In this document: positions 14,520-20,581 of the stretch, one piece after another
Layout: each line of letters opens with the position of its first letter
Position numbering within the stretch: the first letter of the stretch is position 1
Virus record (IMG/VR): IMGVR_UViG_3300044960_000403
Span: 1 to 31,056 of that record
Direction: 5' to 3' (one strand)
Source: a virus
Length of the DNA stretch: 31,056 bases
Program-made: the position numbers and the translations under genes
Notes under the pieces: model-generated
What the model saw: the letters and a program-made list of their open reading frames with translations, nothing else
Told to the model about the DNA's origin: nothing
The model's database searches: none

Positions 14520-15377
14520 ATGGATACTTCTAAATTTTTCAAGATCTTGTTTGATGATGGTGAGTTTACCTGCTTTACCTCGTCGCCTAAAGGCACAAAG
14601 GTTTATCCCGTCTATAACCCGATAAACTGGACACCAGAATACTTCTGCCTCAACCCTTTAGACGGTCATAAGGACCATGACCCGCACCAAGAATGGCATT
14701 CCCAAGACAAACCTAGACGAGCCGATGTAAATGTTACAAAATTCAGAAACATACTTATCGAGATAGACACCATACCAGTGCATGAGCAGGTATCTTTTAT
14801 ATGCGATCAGGCTAAGCTTCCACACTCAACCGCGGTCTTCTCTGGGGGTAAATCGATCCATTTCATTATAAGTTTAGAGGAACCTTTATCCTCCAAAGAC
14901 GAGTACACAGACCTGGTATGTAAGATCTACAAAGCTTTAAATAAAATCCGACCTAATGTTATAGATCAAGCTAATAAAAACCCTAGCAGGTTAACCCGCA
15001 CTCCAAATGCCTTTAGGGCAGATAAGGACAAAACTCAGGAGCTGCTTTACGTTAAAACACGTATACCTAACTCACATATTACGGATTGGCTAAAGCAGTA
15101 TCTAACAGAAGAGGAGCTTGTAGGTGTTAAAAAGCCTGCTATAGCCCCAAGCTTTAACTCTATTGGCCAACTATCTCCATGGGCTAAGAACGTTATGATG
15201 GCAGGTGTCCCTAAAGGACAAAGAAACATCACTTGCTTTAAATTGGCCTGTGAAATGTCCAGAATAGGTATGGATGAATCTGAGGCCGTGGCAACCATTG
15301 AGGGGATAACGGATCTGCCAAAGAGAGAAATTAGCAGTTTGGTCAGATCAGCCTTTAGGGCTGTCTCAAAAGGTTAA
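14520..15377 (+). CDS. archaeo-eukaryotic-type DNA primase
   Basis: A 285-residue protein of the AEP/prim-pol type, which makes primers for replication. The first acidic motif is ILIEID (Glu81, Asp83). The S-x-H-type nucleotide motif is SGGKSIHF (108-115, His114). A third acidic position is Asp149 in NVIDQANKNPSRLTR, followed by TPNAFR. Residues about 215-283 look like a PriCT-type helical C-terminal domain (QRNITCFKLACEMSRIGM). It directly follows the helicase, with AGGAG before the ATG. The family is recognised by motif order; whether it also has polymerase activity is unknown. Confidence 0.85.
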   Translation: MDTSKFFKILFDDGEFTCFTSSPKGTKVYPVYNPINWTPEYFCLNPLDGHKDHDPHQEWHSQDKPRRADVNVTKFRNILIEIDTIPVHEQVSFICDQAKLPHSTAVFSGGKSIHFIISLEEPLSSKDEYTDLVCKIYKALNKIRPNVIDQANKNPSRLTRTPNAFRADKDKTQELLYVKTRIPNSHITDWLKQYLTEEELVGVKKPAIAPSFNSIGQLSPWAKNVMMAGVPKGQRNITCFKLACEMSRIGMDESEAVATIEGITDLPKREISSLVRSAFRAVSKG

Positions 15378-15415
15378 ATCTATGAATATATCACGCTTTA
15401 ACAAAAAAAATCCAC

Positions 15416-15466
15416 ATCTTAACGAAATCTTAACACAATCTTAACACAACTGCCTTGTATTTTTAA
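15416..15466 (+). promoter_or_regulatory. phased TTAAC direct repeats, response-regulator-type binding array
   Basis: Three ATCTTAAC units with an 11-bp period (15416-15448), giving TTAA-N7-TTAA-N7-TTAA at 15419, 15430 and 15441. A further TTAAC lies at 15463, exactly two periods on. TTAA-N7-TTAA is the published consensus of CtrA of alphaproteobacteria, and 11-bp direct repeats are typical of OmpR/PhoB-family regulators. The array lies in the 229-bp gap before the 124-residue gene. Binding is inference. Confidence 0.45.
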
Positions 15467-15539
15467 CATCTGATTATAGGGGAGCCCTAATCTTATAAAT
15501 AGAAAGGAGGTGAAATTTTAAAACATATAAAAAAAAGAG

Positions 15540-15563
15540 ATGGTATCCCCCATTGTATACCAT
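15540..15563 (+). promoter_or_regulatory. ATGGTAT-N10-ATACCAT dyad, operator-like
   Basis: A perfect 7-bp inverted repeat with a 10-bp centre, located between an isolated strong ribosome-binding site (AAAGGAGGTGA, 15504-15513) and the gene at 15607. It could be a repressor operator or a leader hairpin. Confidence 0.45.
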
Positions 15564-15606
15564 ATAGCAAACAACCAACTAAAGTCAACAAAAAAAGGAG
15601 CGTAAG

Positions 15607-15981
15607 ATGAAAAAAACAAAGAAAAAACCAGCAGAATTTTTAGATAGCCCATTATTCAGGAAGAATACGCAATGGAAGGTCGACTACGACTACGTCGAAG
15701 AGCTCAGAGCTAAAGCTAAAAAAGGCGATGTAGAAGCCGCTGAAGCCCTTGCGTGGCTTTCTAAATTCTCAAACGAATACTACGGCTCAACGTTCGATAA
15801 GAACGACCGAAAAAATCTCCATAAAGGTAAAAAGGCAAAGAGGGAGATATATGCTTTACGGAACGCTGAGAACAGATGCCTTCACACCCTAAAAAGCAAT
15901 CTTGGTCTGCTTGTAACGATCGACGTCGTTAATAAAGACTCAGAAAAAGAAGAGGAAGAGGGGCGCGACGATGAGAATTAA
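15607..15981 (+). CDS. unrecognised 124-residue phage protein
   Basis: A charged soluble protein: a basic N-terminus, then WKVDYDYVEELRAKAKKGD and AWLSKFSNEYYGSTF around residues 23-62, a basic segment (LHKGKKAKREIYALRNAENR) and an acidic tail. Proteins with the WKVDYDY plus AWLxKFxxEYYG pattern recur in phage genomes, to my recollection without a known role. AAAGGAG precedes the ATG. It overlaps the next gene by 11 bp. The gap upstream carries the TTAAC array and a dyad, so expression is probably regulated. Confidence 0.7.
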   Translation: MKKTKKKPAEFLDSPLFRKNTQWKVDYDYVEELRAKAKKGDVEAAEALAWLSKFSNEYYGSTFDKNDRKNLHKGKKAKREIYALRNAENRCLHTLKSNLGLLVTIDVVNKDSEKEEEEGRDDEN

Positions 15982-16153
15982 GGATTTAAAGCAACTAGAA
16001 AGAGAAGAGCTTGAAAAATTTACAATCAGACTCTTCGAGATAAACCTAAAACTCCAAGATCAGATCAAGAAATTGGAGCAAACTTTAGAGCAATATAAGC
16101 AGATGGTAGAGGCCATTGAAAATTACTTCGGTGGCCACAGTTATAAAAACTAA
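15971..16153 (+). CDS. 60-residue coiled-coil protein
   Basis: A short, almost fully helical protein with heptad-like hydrophobic spacing (about residues 8-52), likely an oligomeric coiled coil. It overlaps the previous gene by 11 bp, so it is probably translationally coupled. Function unknown. Confidence 0.6.
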   Translation: MRIKDLKQLEREELEKFTIRLFEINLKLQDQIKKLEQTLEQYKQMVEAIENYFGGHSYKN

Positions 16154-16181
16154 CAACAACAAAAAGAATAGGAGAATAAAA

Positions 16182-16625
16182 ATGAAAACATTAGATCTAA
16201 AAACCCCATCAACTAAGAAAGAATTTGGGATTTTTGTTGGGTTTTTCAACAAAATTAACGGGACGAGGTTTTCTGTTGAGGCGGCAGCAAAGAACGAAAA
16301 CATAACAAGCCTATACAACAGCCTTTCAACCTTGGTTGCCCAAACAGGCTCGATCATAGAAGCTCAAACCCCTAAGCGGTCAACAACTAGAAGTATGAGC
16401 TACTCCTTGCTAGATGCACCGAGGGTAGATCGGGAAGTTTACGACTTTTTGTCTAAAAACCCACCTAAAACCAGAGCCGAGATAAGCTTAGGCACAGGGC
16501 TTCGCCTACAAACCGTATGCGGGGCCGTCAACAGGCTTATGCAGAACAACCTTGTGCAGTTTACAGGTAAGCTGGTCAGGGACCCAGAAACAAACAGATG
16601 GGTCGAACTCGTCACCATAAAATAA
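16182..16625 (+). CDS. winged helix-turn-helix DNA-binding protein, candidate regulator
   Basis: A 147-residue protein. The N-terminal half is polar and mixed (residues 1-75). The C-terminal part (about 80-147) has a MarR/ArsR-like winged helix: REVYDFLSKNPPKTRAEISL, then GLRLQTVCGAVNRLMQNN as the recognition region, then a beta wing. It probably binds DNA and may control phage gene expression, and is a candidate ligand for the dyads or the TTAATAAGTA sites. The start is placed at the ATG at 16182 behind AGGAG; an upstream in-frame ATG at 16116 would overlap the previous gene without a ribosome-binding site. Confidence 0.65.
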   Translation: MKTLDLKTPSTKKEFGIFVGFFNKINGTRFSVEAAAKNENITSLYNSLSTLVAQTGSIIEAQTPKRSTTRSMSYSLLDAPRVDREVYDFLSKNPPKTRAEISLGTGLRLQTVCGAVNRLMQNNLVQFTGKLVRDPETNRWVELVTIK

Positions 16626-16631
16626 CCCCCG

Positions 16632-16641
16632 TTAATAAGTA
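16632..16641 (+). promoter_or_regulatory. TTAATAAGTA promoter-like motif before the phosphoesterase
   Basis: Exact plus-strand copy, 26 bp before the ATG at 16668, separating this gene from the upstream cluster. It also fits TTAA-N7-TTAA (16632-16646), which may be coincidence. Confidence 0.55.
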
Positions 16642-16667
16642 ATTAAGTAGCGTATAGGAGTTTTAAG

Positions 16668-17324
16668 ATGAAGGTATTTATCATATCTGACACCCACTTC
16701 CCGTTTGTTGACCAGAAAGCTTATAAAAAGATGATGCAGGCCCTAAAAAAAGAAAAGCCTGACGCGGTCGTTCAAGTGGGCGATTTGCTTGACCAGTACG
16801 TCTTTAGTAAGTATTCAAAATCTTTAGAAATTACGCCGAGCCAAGAAATTTCAAAAGCACTCAAGATGGCTGAATCTATGTGGAGTGAAATTAGAAAAAT
16901 AGTCCCGCGAGCCAAATGCTACCAACTCCTCGGGAATCACGATATGAGACTTGCTAAGAAAGTTGCGGAGAAAATACCTGAACTTAGCACTTTTATAAAA
17001 ATAAAGGATTTCTACAAGTTTGATGGCGTTGAGGTTTTAGATAGCGATAGGGAATACTTGGAGCTCGATGGCGTTATCTATACTCACGGGTGGTTATGTA
17101 AATCTATAGACCATGCCAAATACTTTGGTAAACCTGTGGTTCATGGTCACACCCATAGACCCTCTATTACATATGATACCCCCCGATTGTGGACGACGGA
17201 TGCTGGGTGTCTTATCTCTAAAGACTCGATCCCGTTTAGTTATACTCCATCAAAATTTAGTAAATGGACCCTGGCTTGCGGCGTTGTTGAGGATGGTAAA
17301 CCGAGACTTTTGATTTTAGAATAA
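16668..17324 (+). CDS. calcineurin-type metallophosphoesterase
   Basis: A 218-residue two-metal phosphoesterase. All signature motifs are present: SDTHF (Asp8, His10), GDLLD (Gly38, Asp39), GNHDMR (89-94), YTHGW (His140) and GHTHRP (160-165, His161 and His163). Such enzymes hydrolyse phosphomono- or diesters. Phage homologues may process nucleotides, DNA ends or RNA, and the substrate cannot be read from sequence. It is about family minimal length with no extra domain. It has its own promoter-like motif and TAGGAG before the ATG. Confidence 0.9.
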   Translation: MKVFIISDTHFPFVDQKAYKKMMQALKKEKPDAVVQVGDLLDQYVFSKYSKSLEITPSQEISKALKMAESMWSEIRKIVPRAKCYQLLGNHDMRLAKKVAEKIPELSTFIKIKDFYKFDGVEVLDSDREYLELDGVIYTHGWLCKSIDHAKYFGKPVVHGHTHRPSITYDTPRLWTTDAGCLISKDSIPFSYTPSKFSKWTLACGVVEDGKPRLLILE

Positions 17325-17359
17325 AAAGTAAAGTAAGAAAAAAAGAAAGGAGAACAAAG

Positions 17360-17527
17360 ATGAGCTATCTCAATCCTAAAAACTGGGAATTCGCCCATTA
17401 TGCCACTTTTTTCATGGCGATCATCCTACTACCTACCAACTGGTGGCTGTTGCCATCATCTTATCTATGTACTATTGTCGTAGGTACGTACTTTAACAAC
17501 TTAAAAGTAGGTTTTAGAGGAGAATAA
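17360..17527 (+). CDS. 55-residue two-pass membrane peptide
   Basis: Starts at ATG behind AAAGGAG and ends TAA just before the next ATG. The sequence MSYLNPKNWEFAHYATFFM leads into a hydrophobic stretch ending in NWWLLP, then a second hydrophobic segment (SYLCTIVVGTYF). It has the size and form of small phage membrane proteins such as holin-like or superinfection-exclusion peptides, but no family is recognised. It is coupled to the next gene (2-bp gap). Confidence 0.55.
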   Translation: MSYLNPKNWEFAHYATFFMAIILLPTNWWLLPSSYLCTIVVGTYFNNLKVGFRGE

Positions 17528-17529
17528 AG

Positions 17530-17712
17530 ATGGTCACAAAACAAGAAGAAAAGGATCAGGTAAGAGCGGATCTTTTTGAGATGGTATTAAAGCTGGAGCA
17601 GAAAATGTTACTTTTAGATAGCCGCTTAGAGGATCTGCTAAAAAGCTTTAAAAATATATCGGATCAGCTTAAAAAAACCAATCATAACAATACAATGTTT
17701 GACAAACGTTAA
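17530..17712 (+). CDS. 60-residue coiled-coil protein
   Basis: A highly charged helical protein with regular Leu spacing (MVLKLEQKMLLLDSRLEDLL), likely an oligomer. It follows the 55-residue membrane peptide by 2 bp and may be its partner. AGGAG overlaps the end of that gene. The next gene's sigma70-like promoter overlaps its last codons. Function unknown. Confidence 0.6.
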   Translation: MVTKQEEKDQVRADLFEMVLKLEQKMLLLDSRLEDLLKSFKNISDQLKKTNHNNTMFDKR

Positions 17713-17727
17713 AAAACGTGATAATCT
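17699..17727 (+). promoter_or_regulatory. sigma70-like promoter before the envelope protein genes
   Basis: A perfect -35 TTGACA (17699-17704), with -10 TAATCT at 17 bp (17722-17727) or GATAAT at 15 bp (17720-17725). A strong AGGAGG and the ATG at 17754 follow. It would be read by host RNA polymerase. Confidence 0.5.
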
Positions 17728-17753
17728 TGTATTAAAAAGAATAGGAGGTAACC

Positions 17754-18149
17754 ATGAACTTAATTTTAAGATGGGCAGCAATAGTCATCTCATCCATAGC
17801 AGCCGGTCTGCTATGGGTGGCTATCCTTGCAGTATGTGTGTTATCTAGCGGGTGTTCTGCTGACGTGAACATCAAAGAGCAGTATTTACCACCAAAGGTG
17901 GAGCCTTGCAAAGACTCCTTACTTGTTAAGGATTGGGTAGCCCCCAGACAAGGTTATGCAACGGCTCTTTTTAGGGCTGACTGTACATACGTAAGCCATA
18001 CGTTTGATAGAACGGTCCGTATTGAAGGTACGTATAGGGACTTAAATCCTGGGTCACTAGAAGGTATAGTCGTCATGAGGATGTATGGTTATGATTTCGG
18101 TATAAGGTATAAAATAAACGAGGATATGACTTTATTGGAGCTTTTTTAA
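17754..18149 (+). CDS. lipoprotein-like envelope protein
   Basis: A 131-residue protein with a long hydrophobic N-terminus (about residues 3-32) ending in LSSGC (Cys34), an imperfect lipobox. The remaining 95 residues are a soluble, beta-rich domain with two further cysteines. It is probably exported and anchored by a lipid or by the hydrophobic segment. Phage proteins of this plan include outer spanins and superinfection-exclusion lipoproteins; neither is proven. It has its own sigma70-like promoter and AGGAGGT, so it may be expressed early and alter the host envelope. Confidence 0.6.
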   Translation: MNLILRWAAIVISSIAAGLLWVAILAVCVLSSGCSADVNIKEQYLPPKVEPCKDSLLVKDWVAPRQGYATALFRADCTYVSHTFDRTVRIEGTYRDLNPGSLEGIVVMRMYGYDFGIRYKINEDMTLLELF

Positions 18150-18161
18150 AAAGGGGGGTAT

Positions 18162-18359
18162 ATGTTAGGCCTTTTAATCTTGTACTACGCTTTGTTGTTA
18201 GCGTTCTGGTTGGATGAGAATTACATCTTTTTTTTCTTAACATTGTTCGTCGTGAATTTGATAGCTTTCTTCAGTATGGAACTATATTTCATGATAGCTA
18301 CGTCGATTCCTTTTTATCTGGTGCTTTTCACAAAAAAAGCGCGAACCCCTAGCTGTTAA
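18162..18359 (+). CDS. 65-residue multi-pass membrane protein
   Basis: Almost entirely hydrophobic, with about three membrane segments and a short basic C-terminus (TKKARTPSC). It follows the lipoprotein-like gene by 12 bp behind AGGGGGG. Size and layout fit a class I-type holin or an accessory membrane protein, but there is no endolysin beside it. Unassigned. Confidence 0.55.
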   Translation: MLGLLILYYALLLAFWLDENYIFFFLTLFVVNLIAFFSMELYFMIATSIPFYLVLFTKKARTPSC

Positions 18360-18401
18360 TCATGTATAAAAAAACAAATAACAACAAACAAAGGAGCGAA
18401 T

Positions 18402-18599
18402 ATGAAAACTAAAAAAACCCAAACTAAAAAATTTAAAGAAGATGAACTAGAGCTAATCGACTATTTGAAAGCTAATTTTAAAGATAGAAAAGACTTGAAA
18501 TTAAGAAGTCGTGAAGCTTTTGAAGGGCTGCGAAAGCACTTCCGACCAATCCTCGACGCTGCCCTTCCGCCTACCCCTAGAAAAAAAGCTAATAATTAA
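18402..18599 (+). CDS. 65-residue basic protein
   Basis: A very basic, helical soluble protein with Lys-rich ends and a central LIDYLKANFKDRKDLKLRSR stretch. It may bind nucleic acid. It has AAAGGAG before the ATG. It is the last gene of the plus-strand block, and its stop codon overlaps that of the convergent gene. Function unknown. Confidence 0.55.
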   Translation: MKTKKTQTKKFKEDELELIDYLKANFKDRKDLKLRSREAFEGLRKHFRPILDAALPPTPRKKANN

Positions 18600-18949
18600 A
18601 ATATGAAAAATAAGGGGTTGAGGACCAAACTCACCCCTTTTAGTTTTAAAAAGAAATCGATAAGCTTAACAAGGCTAAAAACAAAACCTGTGACGATGCT
18701 CAAAATTCCAATAAATTTCAACGCTCCAGACACCTGTGTTACGTGTTTAGAAACCGGCACAAGTTCATCTTCGATCTTATTTAACCTCTGCTCAGAGAGT
18801 TCGGTTCTTAATATGTGCTTATCTAAAGATGCTGTGTTCACTACTAAAGTTTTATCGATCTCGCTTAGTCTGGCATCAATTTTGTCCAACCTCTGTTCGA
18901 ATCTTTTTAACACCTCGTGAATCCCCTCATCCGTGTAAACCTTACTCAT
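18596..18949 (-). CDS. coiled-coil membrane protein, holin-like candidate
   Basis: A 117-residue protein. Residues about 8-70 are a charged coiled coil with heptad spacing (RFEQRLDKIDARLSEIDKTL). Residues about 78-98 are a single membrane span (FIGILSIVTGFVFSLVKLI), followed by a short hydrophobic C-terminus. Such proteins occur at the end of short-tail phage late operons and are often called holin-like or of unknown function. It is the last gene of the ejection-protein operon (1 bp after the previous stop). A terminator hairpin lies inside its 3' end. Confidence 0.6.
   Translation of the reverse strand: MSKVYTDEGIHEVLKRFEQRLDKIDARLSEIDKTLVVNTASLDKHILRTELSEQRLNKIEDELVPVSKHVTQVSGALKFIGILSIVTGFVFSLVKLIDFFLKLKGVSLVLNPLFFIF
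18612..18639 (+). terminator. bidirectional terminator between convergent operons
   Basis: Stem AAGGGGT plus GAG pairing with CTC plus ACCCCTT (10 bp, one bulged base, 7-base loop). On the plus strand it is followed by TTAGTTTT; on the minus strand TATTTTTCATATTTT follows. It lies within the last codons of the minus-strand gene and ends both operons. Confidence 0.65.
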
Positions 18950-18950
18950 G

Positions 18951-20555
18951 TTACTTCCCTTTACGCCTTCTATTATATTCTTCTATGTTTTTCATAAACT
19001 CGCGAAACTCGCGGTCCTTATTATACAGCAAATAATAAGCCGCAGCTCCAGATTGTGGCCCCCTCTGCATGGCCTGACTTAATACTGATGCCCATCGAGG
19101 GTTCTTTGCTGCTATAGCATCTAGATGCTCGGTAAGCCTAAAAAGGCTAGAACCGACAAGGAGGGGACTGGCGTTCTCAGCCAGCTTCTTGCCCAGTACC
19201 GCACCACCGGCAACAAGGGGATCTCCTGTCGCTATAATACCGCCCCCGGCTACGACATAGTCCGTTAAACCCAATAACCTGTTGCCCTCCTGTAATAGCT
19301 TGTTGTTTGTAAATTTTTCAATCTGACTTAAACTTTTATAATCTAAGATAGCGTTACGATACCTAGGCAGCAGATCAGGTGCACTTGTTTTTATCGTGTC
19401 GTAGATCGACTCATTTAGCGCTTTTTTCGCCGAATTTATGATCTCCTTCTTAAACAAAGCTTCCTCAGATAGGTTTACCCCTTGGAATCGACGCTCAAGT
19501 CGTGAGAACCCCTCTTGTAAGGCTTTCACCTGCTTTAAACTAGGAGCTTCGCCTAGGCTTTTGATGTCATCAACCACATCTTGAAAAACCTTTAGCTGAG
19601 GCCTGTTCATGCTTAGGGACAGCTCGTCCGCCCATTCACTTCTAAGCTTTTCAAGTATCGAGCTAGTGTCGATCTTTGCGTTAGGATTATTCTTACTTAC
19701 GTCGTCGATGATACCGCCAATCTGTTTGCCGACATAGGTTTTAGCCTCTGCCACCTTTTTAGCCATATCATCAGCGCTACCACCAAGAAGTTTGTACTTT
19801 ACTGCTGTGTTAGCTAACCTTTTCTGCGCCTCAACCAGATCTTCAGGACGAGATGCTATCTTGTTAAGCCGAGCTTTGTCGGCGCCTAACCCTTTTAAAA
19901 CGCTGCTTCTAGCTGTCTGTGCAGCGTTCTGTAAAGCACCAACCGCACCGCCAATCGCTGCACCTAGGGCGCCACCTTTGATAGAATCAGCAGCTACGTC
20001 ACCAAGTGACTCACCCTCAGATGTACCCGCCCCATACAAACCACCACTCAAAGCTCCTTTGGCAGCAGCCCCTGTTACTGTTGCCCCTCTACCTACAGTT
20101 GTAGCCGCTCCAACAACAGGCACTAAGCTTGTAGCAACGCCGCCTCCTATCATGCCGGCAGTGAAGGTTTTGGGGTTTGCCTCCTGAGCCTGACGGTAAG
20201 CTTCGCGTGATTCGTCTCTTTTCTTGGTGTATAGATCTGAAAAGTCCGATAATGTTTTATCGGTGAAAGCTATGTCCTTCAGAGCCGATAGGCCACCAGC
20301 TATCTCGTCAGCAAACCCGAAAGTTACCCCCTGTGCAGCCCCCCTTAGTGCTGACTCCAACTTGCTTACACCAGGATCTACTATCGTGTAGGGGCCAATG
20401 TCTCGAATGTTAAGAGGCCTTTTAGGACCCTCGTCCACTATCGTGTAGGGGCCTATATCTTTTATGTTAAGAGGCTTTTTAGGCTCCTCATCTAGTATCG
20501 TGTAGCTTTCAAGGTCTCTGATGTTTAGCACTTTTTTCTTATTGTTTTGACTCAT
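18951..20555 (-). CDS. ejection-type internal virion protein with N-terminal 19-residue repeats
   Basis: A 534-residue protein, last large member of the ejection-protein set, probably packed in the capsid or tail and delivered into the envelope with the DNA. Residues 10-62 hold three copies of a 19-residue unit (LNIRDIGPYTIVDEGPKRP type). Residues about 65-215 include long Gly/Ala-rich segments with GxxxG-like spacing (for example GGALGAAIGGAVGAL), likely membrane-inserting. The C-terminal half is helical. These features resemble phage DNA-transfer proteins. The repeats could be binding sites for another virion protein. AGGAG precedes the ATG. Confidence 0.7.
   Translation of the reverse strand: MSQNNKKKVLNIRDLESYTILDEEPKKPLNIKDIGPYTIVDEGPKRPLNIRDIGPYTIVDPGVSKLESALRGAAQGVTFGFADEIAGGLSALKDIAFTDKTLSDFSDLYTKKRDESREAYRQAQEANPKTFTAGMIGGGVATSLVPVVGAATTVGRGATVTGAAAKGALSGGLYGAGTSEGESLGDVAADSIKGGALGAAIGGAVGALQNAAQTARSSVLKGLGADKARLNKIASRPEDLVEAQKRLANTAVKYKLLGGSADDMAKKVAEAKTYVGKQIGGIIDDVSKNNPNAKIDTSSILEKLRSEWADELSLSMNRPQLKVFQDVVDDIKSLGEAPSLKQVKALQEGFSRLERRFQGVNLSEEALFKKEIINSAKKALNESIYDTIKTSAPDLLPRYRNAILDYKSLSQIEKFTNNKLLQEGNRLLGLTDYVVAGGGIIATGDPLVAGGAVLGKKLAENASPLLVGSSLFRLTEHLDAIAAKNPRWASVLSQAMQRGPQSGAAAYYLLYNKDREFREFMKNIEEYNRRRKGK
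20370..20528 (-). repeat. three 57-bp repeats in the ejection protein N-terminus
   Basis: These encode residues 10-28, 29-47 and 48-62 of the 534-residue protein. Units 2 and 3 are nearly identical; unit 1 has diverged. Each contains an acidic YTIVD core, a plausible short binding peptide. Confidence 0.8.
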
Positions 20556-20581
20556 CTTTTAAAGTCTCCTATTAAAACCTA

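Noticed and set aside
16116-16181. Upstream in-frame start for the winged-helix gene
   Set aside because: It would overlap the preceding gene and lacks a ribosome-binding site, while the ATG at 16182 has AGGAG at good spacing.
19792-20187. Plus-strand open frame of 131 codons
   Set aside because: It is antisense to the Gly/Ala-rich part of an ejection protein, and its Ala/Pro-rich product is explained by that composition.
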